From NCBI GenBank assembly GCA_003952965.2, contig CM025853.1:12223187-12287186 (forward strand): a DNA stretch of 64,000 bases, given 5' to 3'. How positions within the stretch are numbered: the first letter of the stretch is position 1; each line of letters begins with the position of its first letter. This DNA is from Morella rubra (lineage: Eukaryota; Streptophyta; Magnoliopsida; Fagales; Myricaceae). A program made the position numbers and the translations under genes. Under the pieces are notes generated by a model, which did not search any database, was not told the origin of the DNA, and saw nothing but the letters and a program-made list of their open reading frames with translations. Below are positions 35,936 to 47,699 of the stretch, piece by piece.

Positions 35936-37269
35936 CAATGATCATATAAGTATTAGAAAAATACTGAGTAAGACACATCATTTTTACTTTATAATTTTGT
36001 AAGGTGATACTATATAATGAATGTTATAATACTGCTCAGAAAGTGGTAGTTAGAATCAGGTTCTCTATATTCAATACAATCTGTTTACAGTTTGTCTTGG
36101 TAAAAAACAAGAGCAACTCAATGTAAGAACACATTAGATTATTACCCGAGAGCAAATTCCAACCTAGTGTATCCAGCCTAGCTAAGTGTTAAAGTATGTA
36201 GAATTTCAAATAAAAAAGATTTCTTGTCATTTAGACTAAGGGCTAGGGGAGTGTGTCCCAAATCAAGTTCCTAACCAAGACAAATCTAAACCGGAGCCAA
36301 AACACTTCTTCTACCTTCGATTCCCAGATGCCTTACCAAAAAAATGAAAAAGAATACACCTTTCAATGCTAAGCTCTTAGCATTCTACAAATATAAAAGG
36401 GGGCCAAAACACTTGTTCCACCTTCGATTTCCATATGCCTTATCTAACAATGTCCAAATACATCTACCAAAAGCAGAAGAGAAGTCCTTATCTACCAAAA
36501 GCATAAATAGTGAAGCAAAGAGATAATAGTAACAATACATAAGATGACAATTTCTAGGTCAACAAGTCCAAATTCATGTTAGTAACAAAATACAAAACAA
36601 GTGGCAAAACAAAAGACAAAGACAAAACAACAGTTTAGATGAGTTCAACGCACAACTCAATACTTTAAGAGCAAAAATACAAACAGGACCACAGATAACA
36701 TAAGAAATGCAACGGGAACCACACGGGACCACATGTTGTCGGCCACAAAACACTTGCATACACAATTGGTAATTTAAAATCAAAATTCCAACCAACGAGA
36801 CCACACTCACAAGACTATAAAGAGCTGAGGGTTTGGACGAATACCATCACCACACCCCTCACTCTCAAACAACCCCAACCCCAATCCCTAATATTCTGGC
36901 AAAACCCACAGAATCAAATATCCTATGAAACCCATTCACCAATGTTCAAATTATCATGTTTGGAAAATAAATAGGAATAGAAAAAAAAAATCAATGTTTA
37001 CTGTGCTTGTCTTCTCTTCTCTACATCCAATCTAGGGCTTTGGGGCTTCGATACACATGGGTAAACCCACTCAGGATTCCTACGTTCAGTTGATTAGTAC
37101 CAGTCGAAACCAAATTTTTGGAGTTAATCTGAAAGCAAATCAGGAGGGGGACGGTTGATCTGCTACAATTTGGTCGTGTGGAAAAGGGGGAGGGTTGATC
37201 TGCGATAGGGGGAGGGTTGATCTACGCGTGAAGGGACCAGCAGGGTTAGGGTTAGTCTCTGTCACTTAT
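35936..37269. other. MULE internal non-coding region
   Basis: Leader and intron sequence of the minus-strand MURA-like gene up to the right inverted repeat. Contains C-rich runs near 36850-36900 and short direct repeats (ggggagggttgatct near 37145-37215). No other gene seen. Confidence 0.5.
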
Positions 37270-37481
37270 AGAGGGCAAATTGGTAAAGGGATATGGGTGA
37301 ATATCACGTGGGAGGCATGTGTTCATGAATTCCATCTATTTTAACCCCAAAAATAGACGGAGGATGACTTTTGATCATTTTTTAAACTTAAAGGACGTAA
37401 AAATCTGTTAAGATAGTTGATGGGTCGACATTGATTTTTGTTCATACTTAATGGGCGAACAATGAAAGTACTCCATAAAAA

Positions 37482-38353
37482 TTAGAGATGGGCTGAGAGG
37501 CCCAACCGTAAGAGAAATAGAATTGGACCAAAAGTCCATCTAAGAAAGAAAACAAATTGGGCCGAGAGGCCCAATCCAAGGGAAAAATAATTGAAAGGGT
37601 CATAAGGCACAATCAAAGAGAAAAATAAATAATTTATTAAATAAAAAAATAAATTAGAAGTCATTGTAAAGAAAATAGAAAGGCTATTCTGGCCTTTAGC
37701 GTTGTTGAATCCCAAAAGGAGAAAACCTAGTTTAATAGTTGAATAATCTTAAAGGAAATGTATTTGAAAGACTAGATCTTTAAATCAAGATTAAATGAGA
37801 TAAAGACAAGAAATAAAGAAAGCCTTCCCATTAATTATATCCCCTTCATTGAATTGATGATTCTTTGAATTTATGTTAGCCAAATACTACCAAGTGATAA
37901 CATAATTTTTTGAAGAACTTTGCTGGTCATTGAGACATATTTGTATCGCCTTAGCTTTTTTTTTTTTTTGGATTTGAACCAGCCATCTAGTTGTAAAATT
38001 TGCATTCCCCATTCCCAGCCTACTAGAACAAGAAGAACTTTGAATCACTGACACAGCAAGCAGGAAGTTGGTCCCAATAGTATTTGCAAATCTATGGTGC
38101 ACTGGATGCATCATACTTCCTCTATACTAGTGGAAATCGTTCATACAAAAACAGTATGCATATCAATGTTCACTACAAATTTCTATATCTTAGCCATGCA
38201 TAAAAAGGCAACATTACAGTTGGAGTTGTGCAATTCCAATTCAAGTTTGATTTTGGTTCTTTTAAGAGTTTTGTTTTGGCAGTTTCGTTGTGTATGCTTC
38301 CCCATTCGAATTTCATCCTTTTTCACCTTACCTTATGTTCTCTCTTTTTGCAG
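37482..38353. other. Spacer
   Basis: Two diverged ggcccaa-rich copies (37485-37560) and AT-rich DNA. The last 250 bp before 38354 are probably intron, since they end in a T-rich tract and CAG. Confidence 0.45.
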
Positions 38354-38560
38354 CCTGGAAAGTATAATTTTCAGCTTTTAGAGATGGCTCAAGATCCTTC
38401 TTCTGGTGCTGAATCCCCTCGGCGACGTTCCGGTCTCTTGCGGGATCAGGTCCAACTGGTTAAAAGAAAGGAATGTGACTGCCATGGAATTGTCCCAATA
38501 CACGATCCACTGTCATCTGAGAAAGGTTTTCTTCATTGTAATTCGTGCACGTCGTTTTGA
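38354..38560 (+). pseudogene. Truncated first coding exon of a TTM1/TTM2-like gene
   Basis: After a T-rich tract and CAG acceptor, 30 bases of leader precede ATG at 38384. The reading MAQDPSSGAESPRRRSGLLR, then DQVQLVKRK and IVPIHDPLSSEKG, matches the N-terminus of plant TTM1/TTM2-type proteins as I remember it (a uridine-kinase-like P-loop domain followed by a CYTH triphosphate tunnel domain, usually over 600 residues). An extra T near 38525 shifts the frame; the next frame reads VFFIVIRAR, as expected after EKG in the family. Homology stops near 38560, before the P-loop. It is a gene fragment with its splice acceptor, so a DNA-level copy rather than a processed one. Confidence 0.65.
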
Positions 38561-40253
38561 GCCTGGTAAAAAATATAACCCCAGGAGGGACTGAAACGTT
38601 AAGTCCCACTCGGATTCGGGATTCCCAACCCGCAAGTCGTAATCCCCTCCCCTCACGAGTCTTTCTGCGTGTCTCTCTCCCCGACGGCCGACTCCCTCCA
38701 GCAACGGTGCAACCCAGCCAAAACTCTCTCTCTCTCTCCGTCGACTTCGAGCAAGCCACCAAATCCCGACGTGCCGGCCTATTTGTTGTGTAATGTCAAC
38801 CCGTTTGCCCAGAAATTCTTATTTCGGTCCATCAAAATAAATTGCCCGAAAAGGCCTCTAAAGCCAACACATGGTATCGGAAATTCCGATTCTGGATTCC
38901 GATATTTAACGAAACGGGCACTAGAATCGGAATTACCCATTCGGTTCCGGACATAGCCACCCTTACGTGACTCACGATCGTATATAATATATATTCATTT
39001 TAGGCACATACCAAACTTAGAAGGGCATAGAATCGAAAGAAGTGCCATTGCTTTTGTCTTTTCTTTTTTCGAACCGGCACGATCATATTCCCATTTTTTT
39101 TCATTATAGTTATACGTAAGAGGCACTACATCAATGCTGACATGAATTTTTTTTTTTTTTATTCATTTCATCGTTCATGATATTTTTCTTCTTGAAGCTC
39201 GAAACAATTTTGTGACATGTAGTTTGTAATCTGGTCTGTCAATAGCTTGAATGTCGTTCCTTTGAATCCCAATGGTAGCACATTTTGTTAGGATGTATAC
39301 TCTAAACGTGTACTCTTTTTTTTTCCTTCTAGTTGTTCTTAAACTGGAGCGGTAATTGAACAAATTTTTTTTTTAATCATGACAACTCCAAAATTTAATT
39401 AACCTAAAGAAGTTCAAAGACGTTTCAAAGATCTCTGGAGAGACAACGAGTTAAGGTGTTTAACGGTCACATATACTTAAACGGGTTTAAAGTTAAGATA
39501 ACTCATAATAGGCGACAAGTTAAAAAAATAACGGCAAAGGAAACTGGTGGGCGAAGGGAGGCTCTAAATGATTTTTATTATATTTTATTAAAAAGTAAGA
39601 ATAGACAAGATTTTCTGAAATTTAAAAATGTTTAACTGTAAAATAATTTTTATTGTAATTTGTTAAAAAAGTATAGGGAGAGAATATTTGATGAAATTTT
39701 TTTTAAAAAAAATAATGAAGTTCGTTAAAAGTAAATAAGAAAAGATTTAATATAATTTTTTTTAATGAAAAAGTATTGAAATTGATGTGAAAAGATATTG
39801 GAATTTGTATAAAATTTTTGAGGTCTTGATGATTGAATGTAAAAATTTTGATTGAGAGGTGATCACTTTGCTAATGCAAATGTATTGTTTTCCATCTTTT
39901 ATTTATTTGTATATTTTTTTTTAAAAAAAGAGACTCATTGATAGTGTCATTGCTCCGACCCACTTCAATTCAGATGTACTCATACAGGGTGAGGTCTCTC
40001 AAAGGGATAGTGTGGTTTACCAAGGTTCAAATCCAAAAACCTCTCTCGAAGTGATGTTTCGACTGACTTCCTGCTATGGGATCACCACTTTAGGGATGTA
40101 TCCTTTACATCTTTGATAAATATATATATATTTTTTTTGGCGAACTGTCCCTCGTATTATGCACCTATTAAATACAAAAACTTATAAGTAATATGCCATT
40201 GATCATGCCCAAAAAGAAAGATTTCTGAAAAAAAAAAAAATCATTTAATATTA
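38561..40253. other. Spacer with a GC-richer patch
   Basis: 38590-38960 is distinctly richer in G and C, with CT runs and near-palindromic ttccgattct words; it may be leader of a lost gene or part of an element. The rest is AT-rich. No coding match. Confidence 0.45.
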
Positions 40254-40258
40254 ATTTG

Positions 40259-40783
40259 TGATGATGCCAAAATCACTAAAAGCCAGTGCTGATTAGACCT
40301 GAAAGAAAACAAGAAGAGGGGTGACATCGGATGTAGAGACTCAGATGCCAAAGTTAGATCTTGAGAGAAGAGTTTAGTATAGAGAAGTAATTAAGTTTGA
40401 GAAAACATAAAGGAATACATGCTATTTATAAGAGAGAGAGAGGGTGTTAGAGTCCTAAAAAGAGTCCGACGATATGGGCTTCAGGACTCTTTATCTTACC
40501 TAGAGTCCTGAAGCCTCTTGAGCTTTTATCTTTCATGGAGTCCTTATCGTTATAAGAGAGGGGTTCTAGAGTCCTAAAGGAAGTCTAGCGGTATGAGCTT
40601 CAAAACTCTTTGTCTTACTTAAAATCCTGAAGCCTTTTGAATCCTTATCTTTTCTGAAATCCTGAAGAGATTAACTTCCGTTTATGTGGGTTGAGGGCCT
40701 AAAATACACATGTGGACTTGAATGAGACTGCAGATAGGCTCGTGTGTCTCAGTGGACTGGGCCGGTCATATTATGGTCCATCA
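40259..40783. mobile_element. Solo LTR (family starting TGATGATGCC), second copy
   Basis: 525 bp beginning TGATGATGCC and ending GGTCCATCA, with 5-bp inverted termini TGATG/CATCA. The 5-bp direct repeat ATTTG flanks it (40254-40258 and 40784-40788). A TATA-like ctatttataa lies near 40430. A tandem duplication of roughly 120 bp (about 40432-40550 and 40551-40672; shared gagtcctaaa and cctgaagcc) lies inside. It shares its start with the solo LTR at 3219-3692. Confidence 0.8.
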
Positions 40784-40788
40784 ATTTG

Positions 40789-41150
40789 TAATATTTGAAA
40801 AGACATGAACGCAGTTCGCACGTGACAATCAGCCAATCTGTTCTATTGATAACAGCGAATAAAAGTCATTCGCATAATTGAATCCTAATATGTTATATGT
40901 CAGTATATCATTTAAAGATTCATATAGATTATTATTACATGTACACGCACGTCAGATTAAAACGCATCGTCTCGGTAGTCGGTATCAAAACAACATCAAA
41001 GGAGAAACAAAACGCACCGTCTAGCCAAAACACAAAAAACACAAAGGATATAATACCAACGAATTTAGGCCTTGCTGGATAATTACCGTCTCTCTGTTCA
41101 AACCATGCTCGGAGCTACCTTCTGAGTCACTGACCATTACGGACACTATA
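40789..41150 (+). promoter_or_regulatory. Upstream region of the decarboxylase gene
   Basis: About 360 bp between the solo LTR and the first ATG. It contains possible TATA-like words (ggatataatacc near 41046) but no clear TATA box. Confidence 0.35.
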
Positions 41151-44100
41151 ATGCTTTCTTGCTTAACCTCTTTGGACCTCGTAACACACGCTCTCTCTCT
41201 CTCTCTCGCTCTGTCCTATTGCCATTACGATATTCATTACCTCGGTTCATATCTGTCTTTCTTTCTGTGTTTCGTGCAGATTTCTCACTTGAGTTTTGCC
41301 AACAATTGGAGTTTGAGGTCGTTTAGGACATCAAGACCTTGTCTTTCTCAGGTGGGTTGTTAATTTTCCTTCCAACTTGCAAGGCGCTACCTTCTTCGTA
41401 ATGCCTTATTTGTTTGGTTACTTAGAAAATGGATGGAAAGAGGATGTTGAATATAATTGCTCTTTTCCCATAGGCAGTAGTGATTAAGAAAGGGTAATCC
41501 AAATCCCACCTTGTGGTCCTTGTTTAATGTAGTTTTATTCCCTTCTTCCTTTTAGTTTCTGACTAATATAGGCCTATATGTGTGTCCCACGGAAATTGGA
41601 TGTTGTTTTCTTTCTTTTTACTATGCTAAGAGGCAGATTCTTTGTTGTGGGTGGAAGCATCGAGCAGTTGGGGAAACAACTATTGATACTACACCCTGAT
41701 TTATGGGAGTGGTTCCAACTTTTTGAAGGGTACATTCAAGATGAAGGATTGTACCTTTAGCAAATGTAAAATGAAAATAAGTTGTTTAACTAGCGTGGCA
41801 CAATCAAAGAGGTCATGAATAGCTTTAGCTCATAAGTTTTGGTTGATATTGTAATGCTTGATTATTAAATGTGTTATGGCTTATTTCTCTATCGAGAGTT
41901 GTTCTCATCGAACATATAGTCGTAGTGAATCGAACTTTCAGATTACTATGTCTATCTATTTAATGCTAAAAAAAATGTTGGATTATTGGGAAGTCTTTTG
42001 TTAAAGCAGACACATCCTTATGATGTTTTATTTTTGAGAGGAACTGTATAGGTGATGTAGGCTTGATCAACTTCAGACTAAGTTGCATTTTAGGTTGAAA
42101 AGTTGATATGGTATCAGGATTAATGAGCAATTTTAATTTTCACAAAAGAGGGGAGGGATTGCAAGAAGTTGAGGAATTGAATTGTGTAATCTTGCAAATT
42201 CAATTCTTATGTTTGGAATATAAAAAGGTCAGGAATTATGCCAGTTATGGTTGACACATTTTATAAAAAGTGAACCAATAAAAGAATCCATGGCTGTCTT
42301 ATAGTTGGGTTTAGAAGTTGCTTCACCGCTTGCTTTATAGGCATAAAGGAGTCTGAATTTGTTACTTCATGATATGTCTTGCAGGAAGGAAGCATCATAA
42401 AGGCAGGGAATAAGCAGGACAAGACCACTTTTATAGCTTGCAACAAGATAACAAAGGAAAATCTTTTAATTTCTCATTCTCCAGCAGTCCAGCAAGATAG
42501 CCTACCACCTTTGGTTAGTGCACTAAAAGCTTCTGCTGAACAAGATGTTGCCAGTTTTCACTTTCCTGGTCATAACAGAGGACGTGCTGCTCCATCTTCG
42601 TTAGCTCAGCTAATTGGAATAAGACCATTTCTTCATGATTTGCCTGAGCTTCCAGAGCTTGACAACCTGTTTTCTCCAGATGGACCTATTTTAGATGCAC
42701 AAAGAGAAGCAGCAAAACTCTTTGGATCATCAGAAACATGGTTTCTTGTTGGAGGTACGACTTGTGGGGTTCAAGCAGCAATAATGGCAACTTGTTCTCC
42801 TGGAGAATTTCTAATTCTTCCTCGGAATTCACATATATCAGCTATATCTGGCATGGTATTATCAGGTGCACAACCCAAGTACATCATTCCCCAGTATGAT
42901 TTTAACTGGGCCATTGCCGGCGGTGTGACTTCATCCACAGTAAGTTTAGAGTAATTACGCGGATTTTTATACCGTTGTTAACGTGTATTTATTTCCAGCT
43001 TTATTTTTTTGATAAGAAATCAGTATCGTATATTTTGGGAAAAGTAGTTAAAACTTTCAAGATAGGGTAAGAGTGATGATTTTAACAAAAGGGACCCCTG
43101 AAAGATCTATATAGTTTAGCAGCCTTTGTTTTTCAGCCAATCTATGTTTGCTTATGAATGAAGATGGCTAATTGTACAGGTAGAGCAAGCAATCAAGGAA
43201 CTAGAGATGGAAGGTCAAAAACCAGCTGCAGTTTTCATCACTTCGCCTACTTACCATGGAATATGCAGCAACTTGAGTGAGATTTCCCAGCTCTGTCATT
43301 CTTATAGAATTCCTATGATTGTTGACGAGGCTCATGGGGCACACCTAGGATTTCATCCGCAGCTACCTAAGTCAGCCCTCCAGCAAGGAGCTGATCTGGC
43401 TGTACAGTCCATTCACAAAGTTTTATGCTCTCTCACACAGTCATCAATGCTACACATGTCAGGGAATATGGTAGATGGTGAAAGAATATGTAGATGTCTG
43501 CAAACTCTTCAAAGCTCTAGCCCTAGTTATTTGCTTTTAGCATCATTAGATGCAGCTAGAGCACAGTTAAGTGAAAATCAACATACCATTTTCAATAAAG
43601 CAATGGAACTGACCTTTGAAGCAAAATGCTTGATCAAAGAAATGCCAGGCATTTCAGTGCTCGACTTTGACAGCTTTTCTAACTTATCCACCATTGATCC
43701 TTTGCGACTTACTCTTGGTTTTTGGGAGCTTGGTTTGTCTGGTTATGAAGCAGATGAGGTCCTATGTAGAGATCATGGGGTCATTTGTGAACTTGTTGGT
43801 CCCAGATCTATTACTTTTGCAATTAACCTTGGAACTAGTAGAGATCATATTCAGAGGCTTATATCAGGAATAAAGCATCTACTAGGAACTACTGCACCAA
43901 TTCAGGCAGATGAAGGGAGGGTGGAGCATAGTGTTTGTACACCGTTTGCAGATATCAAAATGAGCATGATTCCCAGGGATGCCTTCTTTGCAAGTAAAAA
44001 GAAAGTCAGTGCAGGAGAGAGCCTCGGGAAAGTTTGTGGGGAGCTTATTTGTCCATATCCGCCGGGGATACCAGTTATGATCCCCGGTGAGGTTATTACA

Positions 44101-44202
44101 GATAAAGCTTGGGATTATCTGCTGGATGCTAAAAGCAAGGGTGCTGTTATTATTGGAGCTTCTGATCCTTCGCTATCTTCCATTGTAGTCTGCAATGTAT
44201 AG
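41151..44202 (+). CDS. Orn/Lys/Arg decarboxylase-like enzyme, PLP-dependent (plastid type)
   Basis: Exon 1 starts at 41151 and ends at 41351; exon 2 is 42385-42939 and exon 3 is 43180-44202, all phase-0 GT-AG junctions, giving about 592 codons. A 99-bp CT-rich in-frame stretch (41181-41279, gt...cag) could be a further intron, giving about 559. The N-terminus (SLRSFRTSRP) is Ser/Arg-rich like a transit peptide. Exon 2 has DVASFHFPGHNRGRAAP and TWFLVGGTTCGVQAAIMA. Exon 3 has VDEAHGAHLGFH and the PLP-lysine motif QSIHKVLCSLTQSSMLH (Lys about 332). The C-terminal domain has PRDAFFASKK and GELICPYPPGIPVMIPGEVI. This is the fold-type I family of bacterial and cyanobacterial ornithine, lysine and arginine decarboxylases. 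The product should be putrescine, cadaverine or agmatine; the substrate cannot be told from sequence. No break seen, so probably functional. Confidence 0.88.
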
Positions 44203-45045
44203 TTCATTGCTGGGGACAAGTGCATCTAGCTGACAAATCCTTGCTCCAACTCAAGGTAGTGGCAGGAAATTTGAAGTAGAAAGGAGTGGAGCTAGTGTAG
44301 CTTATATGTGCGCTGCTGCCACGGGTACCGACATCCACCACCGCTGGAAATTTTTTTTCGCTGAAGTTTTGGGTAAAGTTCGGGTATGACTTTTCTCTCT
44401 CATGGAATATTAGCCATGATTTTGCCATGATCCATGGTACCCAACCCGACATTAGACAACCAAAGGTTTCACTTCACAGGGTGCCAATGTGTCTAGGCAT
44501 GTTAGAAGACTAGAGTGATGAAATTTTACGTTTATTTATACTACCACATTCACAGCCCTTTCAGGACCTTCTCTATCTTTTTCAAAAATATTCAATGAAA
44601 GGTAATGTCCAAGCAGAATGATCCTTAGTTGTTTTCCACCCTTTTTTTTTGGTCAATCTCCATATTTTTAAAGAGAGCTAGAATATTCTAGAACAAACTT
44701 TTTCTCAAACTTGTTACCACACCAGATGCTTCGTATGCTATATCTTGGAAAGATTTTGTCTTGGACCAGAGCTCGATTTGTTGTATAGTGTTTCTTAATT
44801 GTTTCAGAAACTTTTCTCCTGAATAGTGACCTGCTTATTATGCTTTTCTTTTTTCCAGAGCAATTAGGCAATTTCTTTATATTTACAGATTTTATAGTTA
44901 TGACCCTTGGATTTTAAGTCAATAACAGATTTAGTCCTGAACTGCTGATTTACCAGTTACTAGATACTTATAATTCTATCCAAGTAGTAGCTCTTTGATA
45001 CCTCGCATAAATCTTCCTCACTGACATTTTCCAGAAACCTTCAAT
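44203..45045. other. Decarboxylase 3' region and spacer
   Basis: Probable 3' UTR for the first few hundred bases (possible polyadenylation context near 44590), then AT-rich spacer. No gene. Confidence 0.45.
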
Positions 45046-45049
45046 TGAA

Positions 45050-45201
45050 AATAAAAGGTCCAGTCGGTGCACTATTGTGATGTCTAAGCGGTTGGTGCCC
45101 TGATTTAATCAATGCAACATGATCCTATTGAAAAGAAGACTTGGTTTTCGGAGATCCAAGCGAAAGAAACATTCCATGGCAAAGGAAGAAAATTCTTAAT
45201 T
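45050..45201 (-). pseudogene. 3' end of the LINE RNase H region, left of the insertions
   Basis: The minus strand reads LSIKNFLPLPWNVSFAWISE and NQVFFS, the C-terminal strand and helix of an RNase H domain. It continues, in frame, the domain that stops at 50501 on the far side of the copia element, if the SINE and the copia element are disregarded. Stops soon follow. Confidence 0.7.
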
Positions 45202-45216
45202 GAAAGCACCGAATGC

Positions 45217-45335
45217 TCGCAAGTGAGCTTTGGCTCAGATGGCACCTCGGGGGGGGGATAGATCCGGGGATCGAATCCCCCACCCCGCAGGCTTTTGGTC
45301 CTGCTACTCCAATTTGCTTAGGAAAAAAAAAAAGA
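45217..45335 (+). mobile_element. tRNA-derived SINE
   Basis: 119 bp with pol III box A (tggctcagatgg, 45231-45242) and box B (ggatcgaatcc, 45268-45278), ending in an A-rich tail. Flanked by the perfect 15-bp direct repeat GAAAGCACCGAATGC (45202-45216 and 45336-45350). It is not a tRNA gene, since a full cloverleaf is lacking. It sits inside the minus-strand LINE. Confidence 0.9.
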
Positions 45336-45359
45336 GAAAGCACCGAATGCTTTATACTC

Positions 45360-45663
45360 TATTGCATTTCGTCATCACCTCCATTCTCCAACTCAGCATC
45401 TCAGTTAGCAACCCAGCACAGCTCACACGTCATTCTACAGCAAGGCAGTACGCACCAACACTTGGATACAGAGAATAACTCTGCTGAAGTTTGTTAGCAT
45501 CTTTTCTGTTTCCTTGGGATTTCTGTAAATACCTAGGAGGCAGTTATTCTTCGATTCTAGCGCAAGCTTGTATATATTTTAGTTTTTTGTAATACTTTTA
45601 CAATTCATTCAATACACGAGAGAATTCACTCGTTCATTTCATCGTCTTTTCCAAAATGCAAAA
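45360..45663 (+). repeat. 5' LTR of the copia element
   Basis: 304 bp, from tattgcatttcg to aaaatgcaaaa. Lacks about 5 bp near its start relative to the 3' LTR. A probable TATA box is tatatatttt near 45571. Confidence 0.85.
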
Positions 45664-45675
45664 TGGTATCAGAGC
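45664..45675 (+). promoter_or_regulatory. Primer-binding site of the copia element
   Basis: TGGTATCAGAGC, complementary to the 3' end of plant initiator methionine tRNA, directly after the LTR. Confidence 0.9.
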
Positions 45676-45690
45676 CTAGGCAAATTAGAA

Positions 45691-46850
45691 ATGGAGCAAT
45701 CGAACTTTAAGCATTCAGATTCTGATACTCCAATCATCCCTACCTCACCTCTTCCACAATCCAATCCTTCTCCTTCCTTTTCCAGCCTCACCATGGCTGC
45801 GATTAACAAAAATCCCAAAGACCCAGCAAGTCCCTATTACATTAATCCCAACGATGGACCAGGAACTTTGCTTACCACCCATCTTCTTACTTCGGAAAAT
45901 TATCATTCATGGGCATGTACTATACGTCGTTCCCTTCGTATCAAGAAGAAACTTGGATTTATTGATGGAACACTTTCTGAGCTGAGTGGTTCCACTGACC
46001 CTCTTCTTGAGATTTGGTTCGAGTGTAATGACATGGTTGTTACCTGGATTCAAAATGCCATTTCCCTTGAAATCAAGAATAGTGTTGTCTATGTAGAGAC
46101 TGCTCAAGAGCTATGGAACGAGCTGCAACAACGTTTTGCACAGAACAATGAGCCCCGAATTTATGAACTGTGACATGCTCTCAACTCTCTTTCTCAAGGT
46201 GATGATACTGTGAGCCTTTATTTTTTCAAGTTAAAAGGACTGCTAGATGAATTGCAGAATTTTGAGTCAATGCCCGTTTTTACTTGTGGTGCTATGAAAA
46301 TAGTTCTTGACAATCAAGACCGCAGTTGGATCATGCAATTTTTAATGGGTTTGAATGATTCTTTTGCTCACATCAAAGCCCAGATCATTCTTATCAAACC
46401 TCTTCCCACTTTAAGTGAGGCATATGCTTTGGTTCAACAAGAGGAGAAACGTAAGCAGATTTCTTCTGCTCTTTTACCCACTTATTCAACGGCTCTAGCT
46501 GCTCGAGAAAATTCTTATTCCAAAACCCCTTTTCCCAAACGAGATAGACCTTACTGTTCATTTTGCAAGACTTCTGGCCATTTTTTTGATAGATGTTTAA
46601 ACCAAATCCACACATCGAAAAACCCATTTGCTCTCATTGCAATATTGCTGGGCACACCATTGAGAAATGCTACAAATTACATGGGTTTCCGCCTGGACAT
46701 AAACTTTATGGGAAGAACAAAGCAGTCACTTCTGCAAATCAGATCTGTCTTTCAGCTCCGAACTCCCTTGCTGATACCTCTCAGATTTCAATACCAAAGG
46801 AGCATTTACAACATCTGTTGGCTCTTCCCCAACCTCAGATTGGATAGCCT
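45691..46850 (+). pseudogene. Copia gag region, broken
   Basis: Begins with ATG 28 bases after the LTR. The copia gag N-terminal domain (YYINPNDGPGTLLTTHLL, NYHSWACTIRRSLRIKKKLG) is followed by a TGA at 46171 where the family has a sense codon. The frame continues with LYFFKLKGLLDELQ and a KPLPTLSEAYALVQQEE helix. A frame change near 46595 precedes the CCHC zinc knuckle CSHCNIAGHTIEKCYKLHG. Gag packages the RNA in particles; this copy cannot give a full-length product. Confidence 0.85.
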
Positions 46851-46910
46851 GCTGCCAACCATGTTCATTCTACTATTCCATCCGAATCTAATGCACCTCC
46901 AACATCATCC

Positions 46911-47690
46911 ATGACTGGTATCTCTTCCTGCTTTCAAGCTCTCAAACACAAACACTCCTCACCTTCTTGGATTATTGACACCGGGGCAACAGATCACATG
47001 ATCTGTTGTCCTTCTCTTTACACTACACCACCAACCTCTGTTACTTACAAAGTCAAATTACCCGATGGTTCTTTGGCTCCTGCAAGGCACATTGGTTCTA
47101 TTCAACTTACTTATACACTCTTACTCACAAATGTACTTTGCATTCCATCTTTTGCTTTTAATCTCCTTTCTGCTCACAAACTTACTAAAGATCTCCACTG
47201 TTGTTTTGTTTTTTTCTCTAATGGTTGTTTTATCTAGGACCTATCCTCCTGGAGCATGATTGGGAAGGGTGAGCTCATCAATGGCTTGTATCAATTGCAG
47301 TTGCTTGATAATCCTCTTGCTGCACTGGCCATTTCGAATTTAAATTCCAGCAACTCTCCTTTGTTTTTGGCATCTGTTTCATGTTACTCTTCTTCTGAAC
47401 TTTGGCATTTACGTTTGGGTCATGCCTTTCACTCTCGAATTTCTTTATTAAAGGATGTTTTAGCTGATTATCAATCTGTCCCCATTTCTCCTTGTCATAT
47501 ATGTCCAATGGCTAAAATGTATCGTTTACCTTTTCCTCTTCGAGAATCTAAATCCAGCAAACCTTTTGATATTATACACTGTGATATTTGGGGACCTTGC
47601 TCCCAAGTTGCCCATGATGGCTCTCGTTATTTTTTAACTATAGTTGACGATTACACTCGCTGCACTTGGTTATTTTTACACAAATCCTAA
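46911..47690 (+). pseudogene. Copia protease and integrase N-part, broken
   Basis: The aspartic protease active site is WIIDTGATDHM (about 46970). A stop at 47235 is followed by the GAG_pre-integrase domain with the zinc-binding pattern LWHLRLGHAF...CHICPMAK. Then comes the first part of the integrase core (PFDIIHCDIWGPC, YFLTIVDDYTRCTWLF). A stop at about 47688 breaks it. Confidence 0.85.
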
Positions 47691-47699
47691 ACCAGATAG

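Larger units (their letters stand above)
34079..37472. mobile_element. Mutator-like element with GRF and MURA-like remnants, 3.4 kb
   Basis: Terminal inverted repeats of about 200 bp (34079-34292 and 37270-37472; shared tttcattgttcgcccattaa and cccacgtgatattcacccat). The 9-bp CCATAAAAA is repeated exactly at 34070-34078 and 37473-37481. Inside are a plus-strand GRF zinc-finger gene start and a minus-strand N-terminal part of a MURA-like gene, arranged tail to tail. The transposase core is missing, so the element is non-autonomous. Confidence 0.85.

Noticed and set aside
45217..45335. Possible tRNA gene
   Set aside because: Box A and box B are present, but there is no cloverleaf, and an A-tail and a 15-bp target duplication show that it is a SINE.
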